64,000 bases of DNA. It comes from Ignavibacteriales bacterium. Lineage in GTDB: Bacteria; Bacteroidota; Ignavibacteria; Ignavibacteriales; Melioribacteraceae. The notes beneath the pieces are model-generated. The model made no database searches and was not told the origin of the DNA. It saw nothing but the letters and a program-made list of their open reading frames with translations. Shown here one piece after another: positions 1 through 8,713 of this stretch. Made by a program: the position numbers and the translations under genes. Location: positions 434,001 to 498,000 of the forward strand of contig JACKAA010000004.1 in NCBI GenBank assembly GCA_020635275.1, given 5' to 3'. The first letter of the stretch is position 1. Every line of letters begins with the position of its first letter.

Positions 1-462
1 ATTGACGGAGCGAAAGATTTAGTAGGAACTGCATTAATTATTGCATTAGCAAGAGCCACACTTGTAATTTCAAGAGATGGACAAATTATTGATACAATCC
101 TTTATGGATTATCACCATTTATTCAATCATCATCTCCAATTTTTGCATCACAAAAAATGTTTGTTGTGCAGGCAGTAATAAATTTCTTTGTACATTCGGG
201 AAGCGGGCAAGCTGCTTTAACAATGCCGATAATGGCTCCGCTTGCAGATTTGGCAGGAGTTTCAAGACAAACTGCAATTCTTGCTTTTCAATTTGGTGAA
301 TATACAAATATCATCATTCCAACATCGGCCGTAACAATGGGTGCTTTGTCAATGGCAAAAGTTCCTTGGGATAAATGGGCAAAATGGGTAATTCCGTTAC
401 AAATAATTTTAATGCTATTAGGTTTATTATTATTAATTCCGCCAAACTTAATTGGCTGGTAG
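1..462 (+). CDS. YfcC/DcuC-family membrane carrier, C-terminal part
   Basis: The reading frame is open from the first base, so the N-terminus lies outside the window; 153 residues remain. The fragment has hydrophobic segments and the conserved loop with 'NFFVHSGSGQAALTMPIMAPLADL' character (residues about 59-82), typical of the YfcC/C4-dicarboxylate anaerobic carrier family (DcuC-like, PF03606). It ends in a final hydrophobic helix and '...LIGW'. Family members are inner-membrane carriers for basic amino acids, peptides or dicarboxylates; the substrate cannot be read here. The next gene starts 32 bases downstream on the same strand and may be co-transcribed. Confidence 0.85.
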   Translation: MDGAKDLVGTALIIALARATLVISRDGQIIDTILYGLSPFIQSSSPIFASQKMFVVQAVINFFVHSGSGQAALTMPIMAPLADLAGVSRQTAILAFQFGEYTNIIIPTSAVTMGALSMAKVPWDKWAKWVIPLQIILMLLGLLLLIPPNLIGW

Positions 463-494
463 AAATTTCTTAACAACAAATCAAAGGGGGTTTT

Positions 495-1616
495 ATGAAA
501 TCCTTTTCATTACGATATTCTCTTTTTACAATTATATTTTTATTAATTTCCAATAATTTATTTGCACAAGCCTCATTTAATACCGGAGAATTTGCAGTAA
601 CTTTAAACGAATACGGAAGAATAAGGCTGTATGCGCCTGATACAACTGCAATAGAAAATCGTCAGCTTGAAAGAATGAGTCTTTTAGTTTCAGGTAAATT
701 ATTTCAAGTATTTGATTATCAAAATGATGCTGATACAGAGGAGCCCACTATCAATGTAGAAAATCCGCAAAATAGTGATCACGAAATTTATGGTTCATAC
801 AATAATTATTATTCTGCAGAACCGCCAGAAATATTACAGAAAATGAATGTTTATGGTTGGGATGGTGGAAAATATATTTTAGTTAAAAATACTATTATTA
901 ATAGAGACAACGGTGGATTAAACTCAATAATAGGAATGGACATAATTCCTTATTTAGATTATGCATACGGATTTGATACTGTAAGTTATGATGCTTCAAA
1001 TAATTTAATTAGATCCCACAGAGGAGGCACAAATTTAGGGTACAAATTATTGTCACATAATCTAAAATCAATGCATGCCTTTGAATGGTATGATGGTTAC
1101 ACTTTGGACAATGACTATTGGAGTTGGCTAAATTATTCACAAATAGATCAACAATATGTTTCAACTACTGTTGATGGTCCTGTAATAATAATTGCACAGA
1201 ATTCTGCATCCATTGACAAAGGTGATTCATTAATTGTTTACTATGCAGTTGCGCTTGGTGCAAATGAACAAGAAATGTTAGAGAGTATGCAAGATGCCGA
1301 AGAAAAATATAATTTATTAACCGATATAAAAGACAAGACTGCATTAGTTCCTGATAAAGTGATTTTAAATCAAAATTATCCAAATCCCTTTAATCCTACA
1401 ACGGTAATAAATTTTGGATTACCTGAAAAATCAAATGTAGAAATTAAGGTATATAATTTATTAGGTCAACAAGTTGCAAATATTTTGAATAAAAGTTTAC
1501 CGGAAGGTATGCATTCAGTTGAATTTAATGCAAGCAATTTACCTTCAGGAATTTATATTTATTCTTTAAAATCAGAAAACAATTTGTTGACAAAAAAAAT
1601 GACGCTATTAAAATAA
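495..1616 (+). CDS. Secreted protein with T9SS C-terminal sorting domain
   Basis: 373 residues. A strong ribosome binding site (AAAGGGGG) precedes the ATG. Residues 1-25 form a signal peptide ending in 'LFAQA'. The middle has no domain I recognise. Residues about 255-285 ('DSLIVYYAVALGANEQEML') resemble a stretch of the 910-residue secreted protein downstream, suggesting a shared module. The last 80 residues ('NYPNPFNPTT...', '...GIYIYSLKSE', '...KKMTLLK') are a textbook type A sorting signal for the type IX secretion system, so the protein should be exported and either released or anchored at the surface. Its ligand or activity is unknown. Confidence 0.85.
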   Translation: MKSFSLRYSLFTIIFLLISNNLFAQASFNTGEFAVTLNEYGRIRLYAPDTTAIENRQLERMSLLVSGKLFQVFDYQNDADTEEPTINVENPQNSDHEIYGSYNNYYSAEPPEILQKMNVYGWDGGKYILVKNTIINRDNGGLNSIIGMDIIPYLDYAYGFDTVSYDASNNLIRSHRGGTNLGYKLLSHNLKSMHAFEWYDGYTLDNDYWSWLNYSQIDQQYVSTTVDGPVIIIAQNSASIDKGDSLIVYYAVALGANEQEMLESMQDAEEKYNLLTDIKDKTALVPDKVILNQNYPNPFNPTTVINFGLPEKSNVEIKVYNLLGQQVANILNKSLPEGMHSVEFNASNLPSGIYIYSLKSENNLLTKKMTLLK

Positions 1617-1630
1617 CATAAAGGAATTAG

Positions 1631-2500
1631 ATGGATAGATACAAGAAAGTAAAAGAAAAAATAAATCTAAGTTATAATGCACTACCCAAAAACCATAAGG
1701 TAATTGCAGATTACGTAATAAATAACTTTGATAAAATTCCATTTCTTAATGTTCAAGATCTATCAAAAAGTACAGATGCAAGTGTTGCGTCAATAGTTAG
1801 GTTTGCTCAAAGAATCGGATTTAAAGGATTTAGCGAATTGAGAGATGCAATTGCTAATTCTTTACAAAAAGAATTGCAGAATAAGGAAATTTTTCCACTT
1901 TTTGAGAAACATAAAATTAAGGATGATTTATTAACGGAAGTTGCAAATTTAGATATCAAAAATATTAATGATACGTTAAACTTAATTGAGCGTAAAAAAT
2001 TTGATTATACAATTGATAGAATTTTAAATGCTGATGTTGTTTATACCGCAGGTTTAGGAATATCTTATTTGCTTTCAGAAATACTAGCTTATCAAATTAC
2101 GCAAGTTGGAATAAACTCAAGTGTTCTTAAACATTCTCATACTTTATTTCATGAGCAAATTCTTTTCATGGATCCAAAAGATTTATTAATTGTTTTTTCA
2201 TTTCCGCCATATTCTAAAGAAACTGTTGAAGCAGCACAATTTGCAAATGAAAGAAAAATTGATGTTATCTCAATTACGAACGAAGCAGCTTCACCGGTTA
2301 CATTTTGTTCCAAAGCAAGTTTAATTGTTAACAGTGATAATATGCTTTTTACAAATTCGTTTGCCGCTATTTCTGTGTTGATAAATGCAATTGCAACTGC
2401 TTGTGCAATTAAAGATAAAGCGAGAGCAAAAAAAATACTTAAAGAATCAGAAGAAATAATGATTTCACAAAATCAACTAATTTATAAGAGTACTAAATGA
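1631..2500 (+). CDS. MurR/RpiR-family transcriptional regulator (HTH + SIS)
   Basis: 289 residues, with ribosome binding site AAGGAATTAG just before the ATG. Residues 1-80 are the RpiR helix-turn-helix domain ('TDASVASIVRFAQRIGFKGF'). Residues about 120-255 are a SIS (phosphosugar-isomerase fold) domain ('VYTAGLGISYLLSEILAYQ', 'DLLIVFSFPPYSKETVEAA', 'VISITNEAASPVT'). Family members usually sense a phosphorylated sugar or amino sugar and control neighbouring genes. The last four bases overlap the TonB receptor start (ATGA), so it is co-translated with the export/uptake genes and is the obvious candidate to control this cluster. Confidence 0.9.
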   Translation: MDRYKKVKEKINLSYNALPKNHKVIADYVINNFDKIPFLNVQDLSKSTDASVASIVRFAQRIGFKGFSELRDAIANSLQKELQNKEIFPLFEKHKIKDDLLTEVANLDIKNINDTLNLIERKKFDYTIDRILNADVVYTAGLGISYLLSEILAYQITQVGINSSVLKHSHTLFHEQILFMDPKDLLIVFSFPPYSKETVEAAQFANERKIDVISITNEAASPVTFCSKASLIVNSDNMLFTNSFAAISVLINAIATACAIKDKARAKKILKESEEIMISQNQLIYKSTK

Positions 2501-4956
2501 AAAATTTAATTCTGCTTTTTTCATTTTTACCAATGTTAATGTTTGCCGGTACAACTGGAAAAATTTCTGGATCAGTTAAAGATTCGCAAACTGGTGAACC
2601 TTTAATTGGTGCTAACATTTTAATTGAGGGGACAAATTTAGGCGCTGCAACAGATGTTAATGGTGAGTTTATAATTTTAAATATTCCTCCAAATAAGTAT
2701 AATGTTAAATTTAGCTTTATCGGTTATGAAATTTTAATTATTACAAATGTTGCTATTATTGTTGATCAAACAACACAATTAAATATTGATCTTAACCCAC
2801 AAACAATACAGGTTGCCGATGTTGTAGTAACAGCTAAAACTCCTCTTATTCAAAAAGATGTAACAAGCAGTATTTCGGTTGTTACGCGCGAAGAAATAGA
2901 ATCTTTGCCGGTTCAGACATTTACAGAATTGTTATCGCTGCAAGCAGGTGTTGTTGGAAGCGGATCAAATCTTCATGTTAGAGGAGGCAGATCAAACGAA
3001 GTTGCTTATATGATTGATGGAACTTTAGTGGTTGATCCATTGCTCGGCGGTTTAGGTACTCAAATTAATAATGATGCAATTCAAGAAATGAGTTTACTCA
3101 GCGGCACTTTCAATGCTGAATATGGAAATGCATTAAGCGGTGTTGTTAATATTGTTACGCGAGATGGTGCAGATAAATTCTCTGGTAAAATTGAAGCCAG
3201 AACGAGTGAATTTGGTATTAACAGATATTCTGATCTGCATGAAAATAGAATTAATGGAAGTTTAAGCGGACCAATATTTTCACCGGAATATAATTTTTTT
3301 ATTTCTGGTGAAATGGATAACAGAGGAAGTTATTTACCTTTTGGTCATAATTATGATAAATCTTTTTTTAGTAAAATAACAACAACCGCAATTCCATCAA
3401 TTAAAATATCTTTGTCAAATAGAGGAAGTTTAGGAGAAAGACAAAATTACAACCACTCATATAAATATGTCCCTGATCAATACGGTGTAAATAAAACTGA
3501 TAGCTGGCAAAGTACACTTTCATTTACTCATACGATTGCAAATAATTTTTTCTATGATATAAAAGCTTCTTACTTTAATCAAGGATACTATTTTGGTGTT
3601 GGCAAAGATACTTCACAATATTTATCATCAAGTCAATTTCAATATTATGATGAAATTGGGAATGGATTTGAATTTTACAAATTAGCTAATCCTTTAGAAA
3701 TTATTGATTCAAGAACCGCAACTGCTGATTTAAAAGCTGATGCAGTTTGGCAAATTGGAAAGCTTAATGAAGTTAAATTCGGATTTGCATACAAAAAACA
3801 TTGGATGAAATTATTTAACATTTATGATCCCAAAAGAAATTTCCCTTATGTAGATGATTATTACGTTAAACCTTTTGAAGGTTCTGCATATTTGCAGGAT
3901 AAAATTGAATTACCATATTTGGTAATAAATTTGGGATTAAGATTTGATTACTTAAATGCCAACGCAGAATTTAGAGACGATCCATTAAAACCCAATTCAA
4001 CTGTTAAAGTAAAATCTCGTTCGCAAATATCGCCAAGGTTTGGTATTGCTCACCCAATTTCAGAAAGAACTAAACTACATTTTTCTTATGGACATTTTTT
4101 CCAAAATCCAGATTTTCAATATTTATTTGAAAATAAACAATATGATTTAAATGTTCGAGAACCTTTATTCGGTCAGCCAAATCTTGATGCACAAAGAACA
4201 ATATCTTATGAAGTTGGAATTGCACATCAGTTTACAGATAGAATTGCTCTTAATTTAACAGCTTACTATAGAGATATAACCGGTTTAATTGGTACAAGAT
4301 ACTATTTCCCATTTGTTGATGGACGATATACAGGATATACACTTTATGTAAACGAAGATTATGCAAATATTAAAGGTTTTGAAATGACTTTTGATATTCG
4401 CCCGGATAAATATTTCTCTGGCGGAATTACATATACTTACTCTATTGCAAAAGGTAGCGCATCTTCAGAAACTGAACAATATCCAGGTACTGCTGAATCA
4501 ACACAATTATATTTCTTAGATTTTGATAGACCGCATGTTTTTAATGCTAGCGGTACTTACACAATACCGGAAGGTGAAGGTTTAGAATTATTCGGTACAA
4601 ACATATTTGAAAATACAGATATCAGTTTGATATTTAAAGCAAGTTCAGGCGCACCTTATACACCCGGCGGAAGAGATATAGGATTTGTGCAGAGAAACTC
4701 ATTACGTCAACCGGGATTATATAATTTGGATATAATGATTGGAAAGCAATTTGAAATTTATGATGATATTTCTTTAAGAATATTTGCAGAAATATTGAAT
4801 TTAACTGATCATCGAAATGTGCTTTATGTATATACTGATACTGGAGATCCCGAATTTACATTACAAGGAAATCCATCTGTTGAATATATGCGAGATCCGT
4901 CAAATTTTGGTCCGCCTAGATCAGTGCGATTAGGTTTTACATTCAGATTTAATTAA
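2497..4956 (+). CDS. TonB-dependent receptor with CarboxypepD_reg-like N-domain
   Basis: 819 residues. Signal peptide at 1-18, then a carboxypeptidase-regulatory-like beta-sandwich (about 22-105, 'GKISGSVKDSQTGEPLIGAN'), a plug domain (about 120-225, 'VTREEIESLPVQTFTELLSLQAGVV', 'HVRGGRSNEVAYMIDG') and a 22-strand-type beta barrel ending in aromatic '...RLGFTFRFN'. It imports a bulky ligand across the outer membrane using TonB energy. There is no SusD partner beside it. Its position between the RpiR regulator and the secreted protein/porin/peptidase genes suggests import of a product of the exported hydrolases; the actual ligand is unknown. Confidence 0.92.
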   Translation: MKNLILLFSFLPMLMFAGTTGKISGSVKDSQTGEPLIGANILIEGTNLGAATDVNGEFIILNIPPNKYNVKFSFIGYEILIITNVAIIVDQTTQLNIDLNPQTIQVADVVVTAKTPLIQKDVTSSISVVTREEIESLPVQTFTELLSLQAGVVGSGSNLHVRGGRSNEVAYMIDGTLVVDPLLGGLGTQINNDAIQEMSLLSGTFNAEYGNALSGVVNIVTRDGADKFSGKIEARTSEFGINRYSDLHENRINGSLSGPIFSPEYNFFISGEMDNRGSYLPFGHNYDKSFFSKITTTAIPSIKISLSNRGSLGERQNYNHSYKYVPDQYGVNKTDSWQSTLSFTHTIANNFFYDIKASYFNQGYYFGVGKDTSQYLSSSQFQYYDEIGNGFEFYKLANPLEIIDSRTATADLKADAVWQIGKLNEVKFGFAYKKHWMKLFNIYDPKRNFPYVDDYYVKPFEGSAYLQDKIELPYLVINLGLRFDYLNANAEFRDDPLKPNSTVKVKSRSQISPRFGIAHPISERTKLHFSYGHFFQNPDFQYLFENKQYDLNVREPLFGQPNLDAQRTISYEVGIAHQFTDRIALNLTAYYRDITGLIGTRYYFPFVDGRYTGYTLYVNEDYANIKGFEMTFDIRPDKYFSGGITYTYSIAKGSASSETEQYPGTAESTQLYFLDFDRPHVFNASGTYTIPEGEGLELFGTNIFENTDISLIFKASSGAPYTPGGRDIGFVQRNSLRQPGLYNLDIMIGKQFEIYDDISLRIFAEILNLTDHRNVLYVYTDTGDPEFTLQGNPSVEYMRDPSNFGPPRSVRLGFTFRFN

Positions 4957-4972
4957 ACCTTTTGGAAAAATT

Positions 4973-7705
4973 ATGAAAAAAGTTTTAATAATAATTTATT
5001 TGATACAACTTCCTCTATTACTATTAGCTCAGGATAAAAATGATAGAGAAAGTGAAATATACAATTTAAATAAAACTGCAAAAATTGAAGATAGAGCCGG
5101 CGGGACACATAACGCAAGTAATATAGGTCTTTTTTTTGAAAATCGAGGAAAACTTTATCCTAGAAGAGTTACACAAGGTCCATCAGGAGAATTCCCAATT
5201 AATAGTGGAAAACATTATATCTACAGAGTTAATCAGTGGGTTGGTGTACCGGGAAATGTTGTTCAGGCAAGGTTTACTGAAGATGAAGAATGGGAAGCTG
5301 CTGCTGGTTATCATAACCGAGACACAGCAAGAATTGCATTCAGCGATGATCCAAATTCTTGGAATCCAAATTTAGGCTGGCCGGTTAAAACATCAGAAGG
5401 TGAAAATATTTTTCTTTCTGATCAAGATAGTTATTGCGTATTTAATGACAGCAACAATACAGTTAGTATCTTAGGCGTTCAACTTGCTCAAACAGGTTAT
5501 GCTTTTGGAACAAAGTTTGCAAAAAATATTTTATTCTTTAAATATGAATTGACAAACATTTCTTCAAAAGTTCTTAATTATGTATACTTTGGCTTATATA
5601 ATGATATAGATGTAGGTAATGTGAGCGGCGGTGATCCGGAATATTTAGACGATAAAATTGATTTTATTAAAGAGCGAAATTTATTGTACTTCTTTGACGA
5701 TGGAATTTCAAATGAATGGATAGATGGTAAAACCGGATTCTTTGGTGTAATGATGCTGAAAACTCCAGAAATAAATGGAGTAGAACTTGGCATCACAGAT
5801 ATGCATTATAATCTTTATGATGATGAAGTTGATATTGATACTGTGCAGTATGGTATTTTATCATCAAGTGAAAGTTTGTACAATTCTCCAATCGGACACA
5901 GATTTTTCCATCCTGGAAATAATGGTGATATTCATTTTGATGATCCATCAACAATTCCGGCTTCAGGTTTAGATTTAGCAGCGGTTATGTCTTCAGGTCC
6001 ATATACAATTTCTCCCGGAGACACATTAGTATTTTATACAGCTTTTGTTGCCGGTGAGAATTTTGATGAAATGTTGAGTTATTCTGAAATTGCACAAAAT
6101 GCTGTAGCAGCAAATTTTAATTTACCTAAAGCTCCATCAAGGCCAAGATTATCTGCTTTTGAAGGCGATTTTAGAGCAACTCTATATTGGAATGATGAAT
6201 CTGAAAAAAGCTTCGATGATTTTTCTGGTTATGATTTTGAAGGTTATCGATTATATAGAAGTAATGATAAAGGAATTAGCTGGGAACAGATTGCAGATTT
6301 TGATCAAGTAAACTCTATTGGTAAAAACACTGGTTTGCAATATAGTTTCGTTGATTCAAATGTTGTAAATGGTTTTGAATATTGGTATTCAATTACTGCT
6401 TATGATAAAGGAACTGAAGCTATTGAAAGTATGGAAAGTCCAATTGGAAATAACCTTGATGCAGTAAATACAGTTTCAGTAATACCTCGTTCAGATGCAC
6501 TTGGAAGAGTAAATGTTTTAGCAGAAGATATACAAAATCTAAATTCGGGAAAATCAAACTATCTATTAAATGTTGTTCCTGTTGATGATGATAATTTAAG
6601 TAACGGGAATTATAAAACCAGTTTTAACTTTGTCCCAAGAATTGAATCGGGAGATTTGGCTACAGATGTAAAAATATTAGTTACAGATTCAGCAGCTACA
6701 TTCCCTTATAAATACGCAATAAAATTTACTTCTGAGACTTCTTTTGATGTTAAAAATCTTACTCTTGATACAGATATAAGAACAGGTTATAACTATCCGG
6801 TTGGAGGCAGAGATTTAGTAATTCAAGGTCATGGTCTTAGAATTAATATGAAAGATAATGCTGAAACTGAAACTAAATATCTTCCGGAGCAAGGCGATAT
6901 TATAACAATAAATTATGCTATGAATGTAGTGAAAAATAATTCAGATAGTGTAATTAATAACAGACCTTACCAGTTAAATCAAGTGCAGACAACTACGAAT
7001 GGAATCTCTATGAAGTTAACTCCGCCTAATTTAATTTCTAACGTTTCAAGAATTGGCGGTAGTGATAATATTGATATTCAATTTAAAGTTTTGTATCCCG
7101 ATTCAGTATTAAATAAAAATTATGTTATTTCGGTGATCGGTAACGGCACTTTGAGCAATAAGAAATTTGTAATAATAAATGTTTCTGATACAAAAATTAT
7201 TTCAGATACACTTTTTAATTCAGACTCATTTTATTTTGAAGGCATAGAAGCTAAGATCACTTTTGATGAATCTAATTTACCTTCCGCAGAAAATAAATTT
7301 TCACTTGAGACAATTAAAGCTGTTCAACCAAATATTTTAGATTCATACAGTTTTAAAATTAAAGGCTCTTCAGTAAGTGAAGAAATAATTAAAAATGATA
7401 TTAATAAAATTAGAGTTGTACCAAATCCATATGTGGTTGCGTCATTGTACGAACCTGAATTTGGTGAATTAAGAAAAGAACCATTAAGGCAAATTCAATT
7501 TATAAATTTACCAAATGAATGTACCATCTATATTTTTACGGTTGATGCGGATTTGATAAAAACACTTTATCATGATGCAAATAATGGAACCGAAGTTTGG
7601 GATTTAAGAACAGAAGGTGGAAGAGAAATTGCTGCTGGAATGTATATGTATGTTGTAAAATCAAAAACAACTGAATTCAAAGAAAGATTTGCAGTAATTA
7701 AATAG
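4973..7705 (+). CDS. Large secreted protein with FnIII-like domain and C-terminal sorting-type region
   Basis: 910 residues with a signal peptide (1-19, ending 'LLAQ'). Residues about 30-390 are an uncharacterised module common in ignavibacterial secreted proteins ('GPYTISPGDTLVFYTAFVAGENFDEML'). A fibronectin type III-like domain follows (about 392-500, 'RATLYWNDESEKSF...', 'YRLYRSNDKGISWEQI'). The last 100 residues ('IRVVPNPYVVAS...', '...AAGMYMYVVKS...', 'FAVIK') match the VPNPY-type T9SS C-terminal region. It sits 16 bases after the TonB receptor and abuts the PorV-like gene. Function is unknown; a surface-exposed or receptor-associated role is inferred from context. Confidence 0.8.
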   Translation: MKKVLIIIYLIQLPLLLLAQDKNDRESEIYNLNKTAKIEDRAGGTHNASNIGLFFENRGKLYPRRVTQGPSGEFPINSGKHYIYRVNQWVGVPGNVVQARFTEDEEWEAAAGYHNRDTARIAFSDDPNSWNPNLGWPVKTSEGENIFLSDQDSYCVFNDSNNTVSILGVQLAQTGYAFGTKFAKNILFFKYELTNISSKVLNYVYFGLYNDIDVGNVSGGDPEYLDDKIDFIKERNLLYFFDDGISNEWIDGKTGFFGVMMLKTPEINGVELGITDMHYNLYDDEVDIDTVQYGILSSSESLYNSPIGHRFFHPGNNGDIHFDDPSTIPASGLDLAAVMSSGPYTISPGDTLVFYTAFVAGENFDEMLSYSEIAQNAVAANFNLPKAPSRPRLSAFEGDFRATLYWNDESEKSFDDFSGYDFEGYRLYRSNDKGISWEQIADFDQVNSIGKNTGLQYSFVDSNVVNGFEYWYSITAYDKGTEAIESMESPIGNNLDAVNTVSVIPRSDALGRVNVLAEDIQNLNSGKSNYLLNVVPVDDDNLSNGNYKTSFNFVPRIESGDLATDVKILVTDSAATFPYKYAIKFTSETSFDVKNLTLDTDIRTGYNYPVGGRDLVIQGHGLRINMKDNAETETKYLPEQGDIITINYAMNVVKNNSDSVINNRPYQLNQVQTTTNGISMKLTPPNLISNVSRIGGSDNIDIQFKVLYPDSVLNKNYVISVIGNGTLSNKKFVIINVSDTKIISDTLFNSDSFYFEGIEAKITFDESNLPSAENKFSLETIKAVQPNILDSYSFKIKGSSVSEEIIKNDINKIRVVPNPYVVASLYEPEFGELRKEPLRQIQFINLPNECTIYIFTVDADLIKTLYHDANNGTEVWDLRTEGGREIAAGMYMYVVKSKTTEFKERFAVIK

Positions 7706-7717
7706 ATGGGGAATAAT

Positions 7718-8713
7718 ATGAAGAAATTGATAATTGTATTATTTGTTTTTGTTACTGTAAAAATAAGTTTTGCTCAAAATCCAAATTTGGGCACATCAGG
7801 AGCACAGTTTCTGCAAATACCGGTCGGAGCTCGTGCAGAAGCAATGGGCGGCGCAATTATTGGATTAACAGATGATGCATCATCCCTATTTTGGAATCCT
7901 GCTGGAATTGTTAAAATAAATAATTTCGATGCTCATTTTTCATATATGAATTGGTTTGATCTTTTTGATTTTAGTGCCGCTTCAATGGTTTACAATATTG
8001 AAAATGTTGGATTGTTCGGAGCTAGTATTGTTTCAATGAGTACTGGAAAAATGGAAATTACAACTGAAGAAAATCCGAATGGAACAGGACAATATTTTGA
8101 TGCCGGCGATATTGCATTAGCTCTTTCTTATGGAAGAAGTTTAACAGATAAATTTGCTGTTGGAGTTACTGTTCGGTACATCTCGCAAAGAATATGGAAT
8201 GAAACTGCAGAAGGAATTGCTTTTGATATTGGAACGCAATATACCCTCGATTTTCAAAATTTAACAATTGCAATGTGCATGACAAATTTTGGCGCTGATA
8301 TGAAATTTGATGGAACTGATTTAGATTTTGTTTACAGACAAGATAATAATTATCCACTAAGCCGTTTAGTGCCAAGCAGATTAGCAACAGATTATTTTCC
8401 TTTACCGCTCAATTTCCAAATTGGAATTGGCTTTGATGTTTTTAAATATGACTTTATTAAAATGATCGGTGCAATTGATGTAACGCATCCAAATGATAAT
8501 AAAGAAAGAGCACATTTTGGAACGGAACTTTCTTTCTTCGATAGATTTTTTATTCGTGGCGGTTACAAATATAATTACAGTGATCAGGATTTTACTTTTG
8601 GAGCCGGAGCAAATATTTTATTCCAAAATACTTCTGTAAAATTTGATTATGCTTATTCACTTTATGATATCTTACCGAGTGTGCATCGTATTTCAATAAA
8701 TCTTGGATTTTAG
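7718..8713 (+). CDS. PorV/PorQ-family outer-membrane protein
   Basis: 331 residues from the chosen ATG, which has GGGG six bases upstream. An in-frame ATG at 7706 overlaps the previous stop and lacks a ribosome site. The signal peptide (to about residue 19) is followed by the hallmark 'GTSGAQFLQIPVGARAEAMGGA', then 'LTDDASSLFWNPAGI', as in PorV/LptO and related UPF0164 barrels. The rest alternates like beta-strands and ends in 'SINLGF'. PorV is the T9SS shuttle that binds sorting domains after translocation. Local paralogues like this often sit beside T9SS cargo genes, as here; a dedicated role for these cargos is inference. Confidence 0.88.
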   Translation: MKKLIIVLFVFVTVKISFAQNPNLGTSGAQFLQIPVGARAEAMGGAIIGLTDDASSLFWNPAGIVKINNFDAHFSYMNWFDLFDFSAASMVYNIENVGLFGASIVSMSTGKMEITTEENPNGTGQYFDAGDIALALSYGRSLTDKFAVGVTVRYISQRIWNETAEGIAFDIGTQYTLDFQNLTIAMCMTNFGADMKFDGTDLDFVYRQDNNYPLSRLVPSRLATDYFPLPLNFQIGIGFDVFKYDFIKMIGAIDVTHPNDNKERAHFGTELSFFDRFFIRGGYKYNYSDQDFTFGAGANILFQNTSVKFDYAYSLYDILPSVHRISINLGF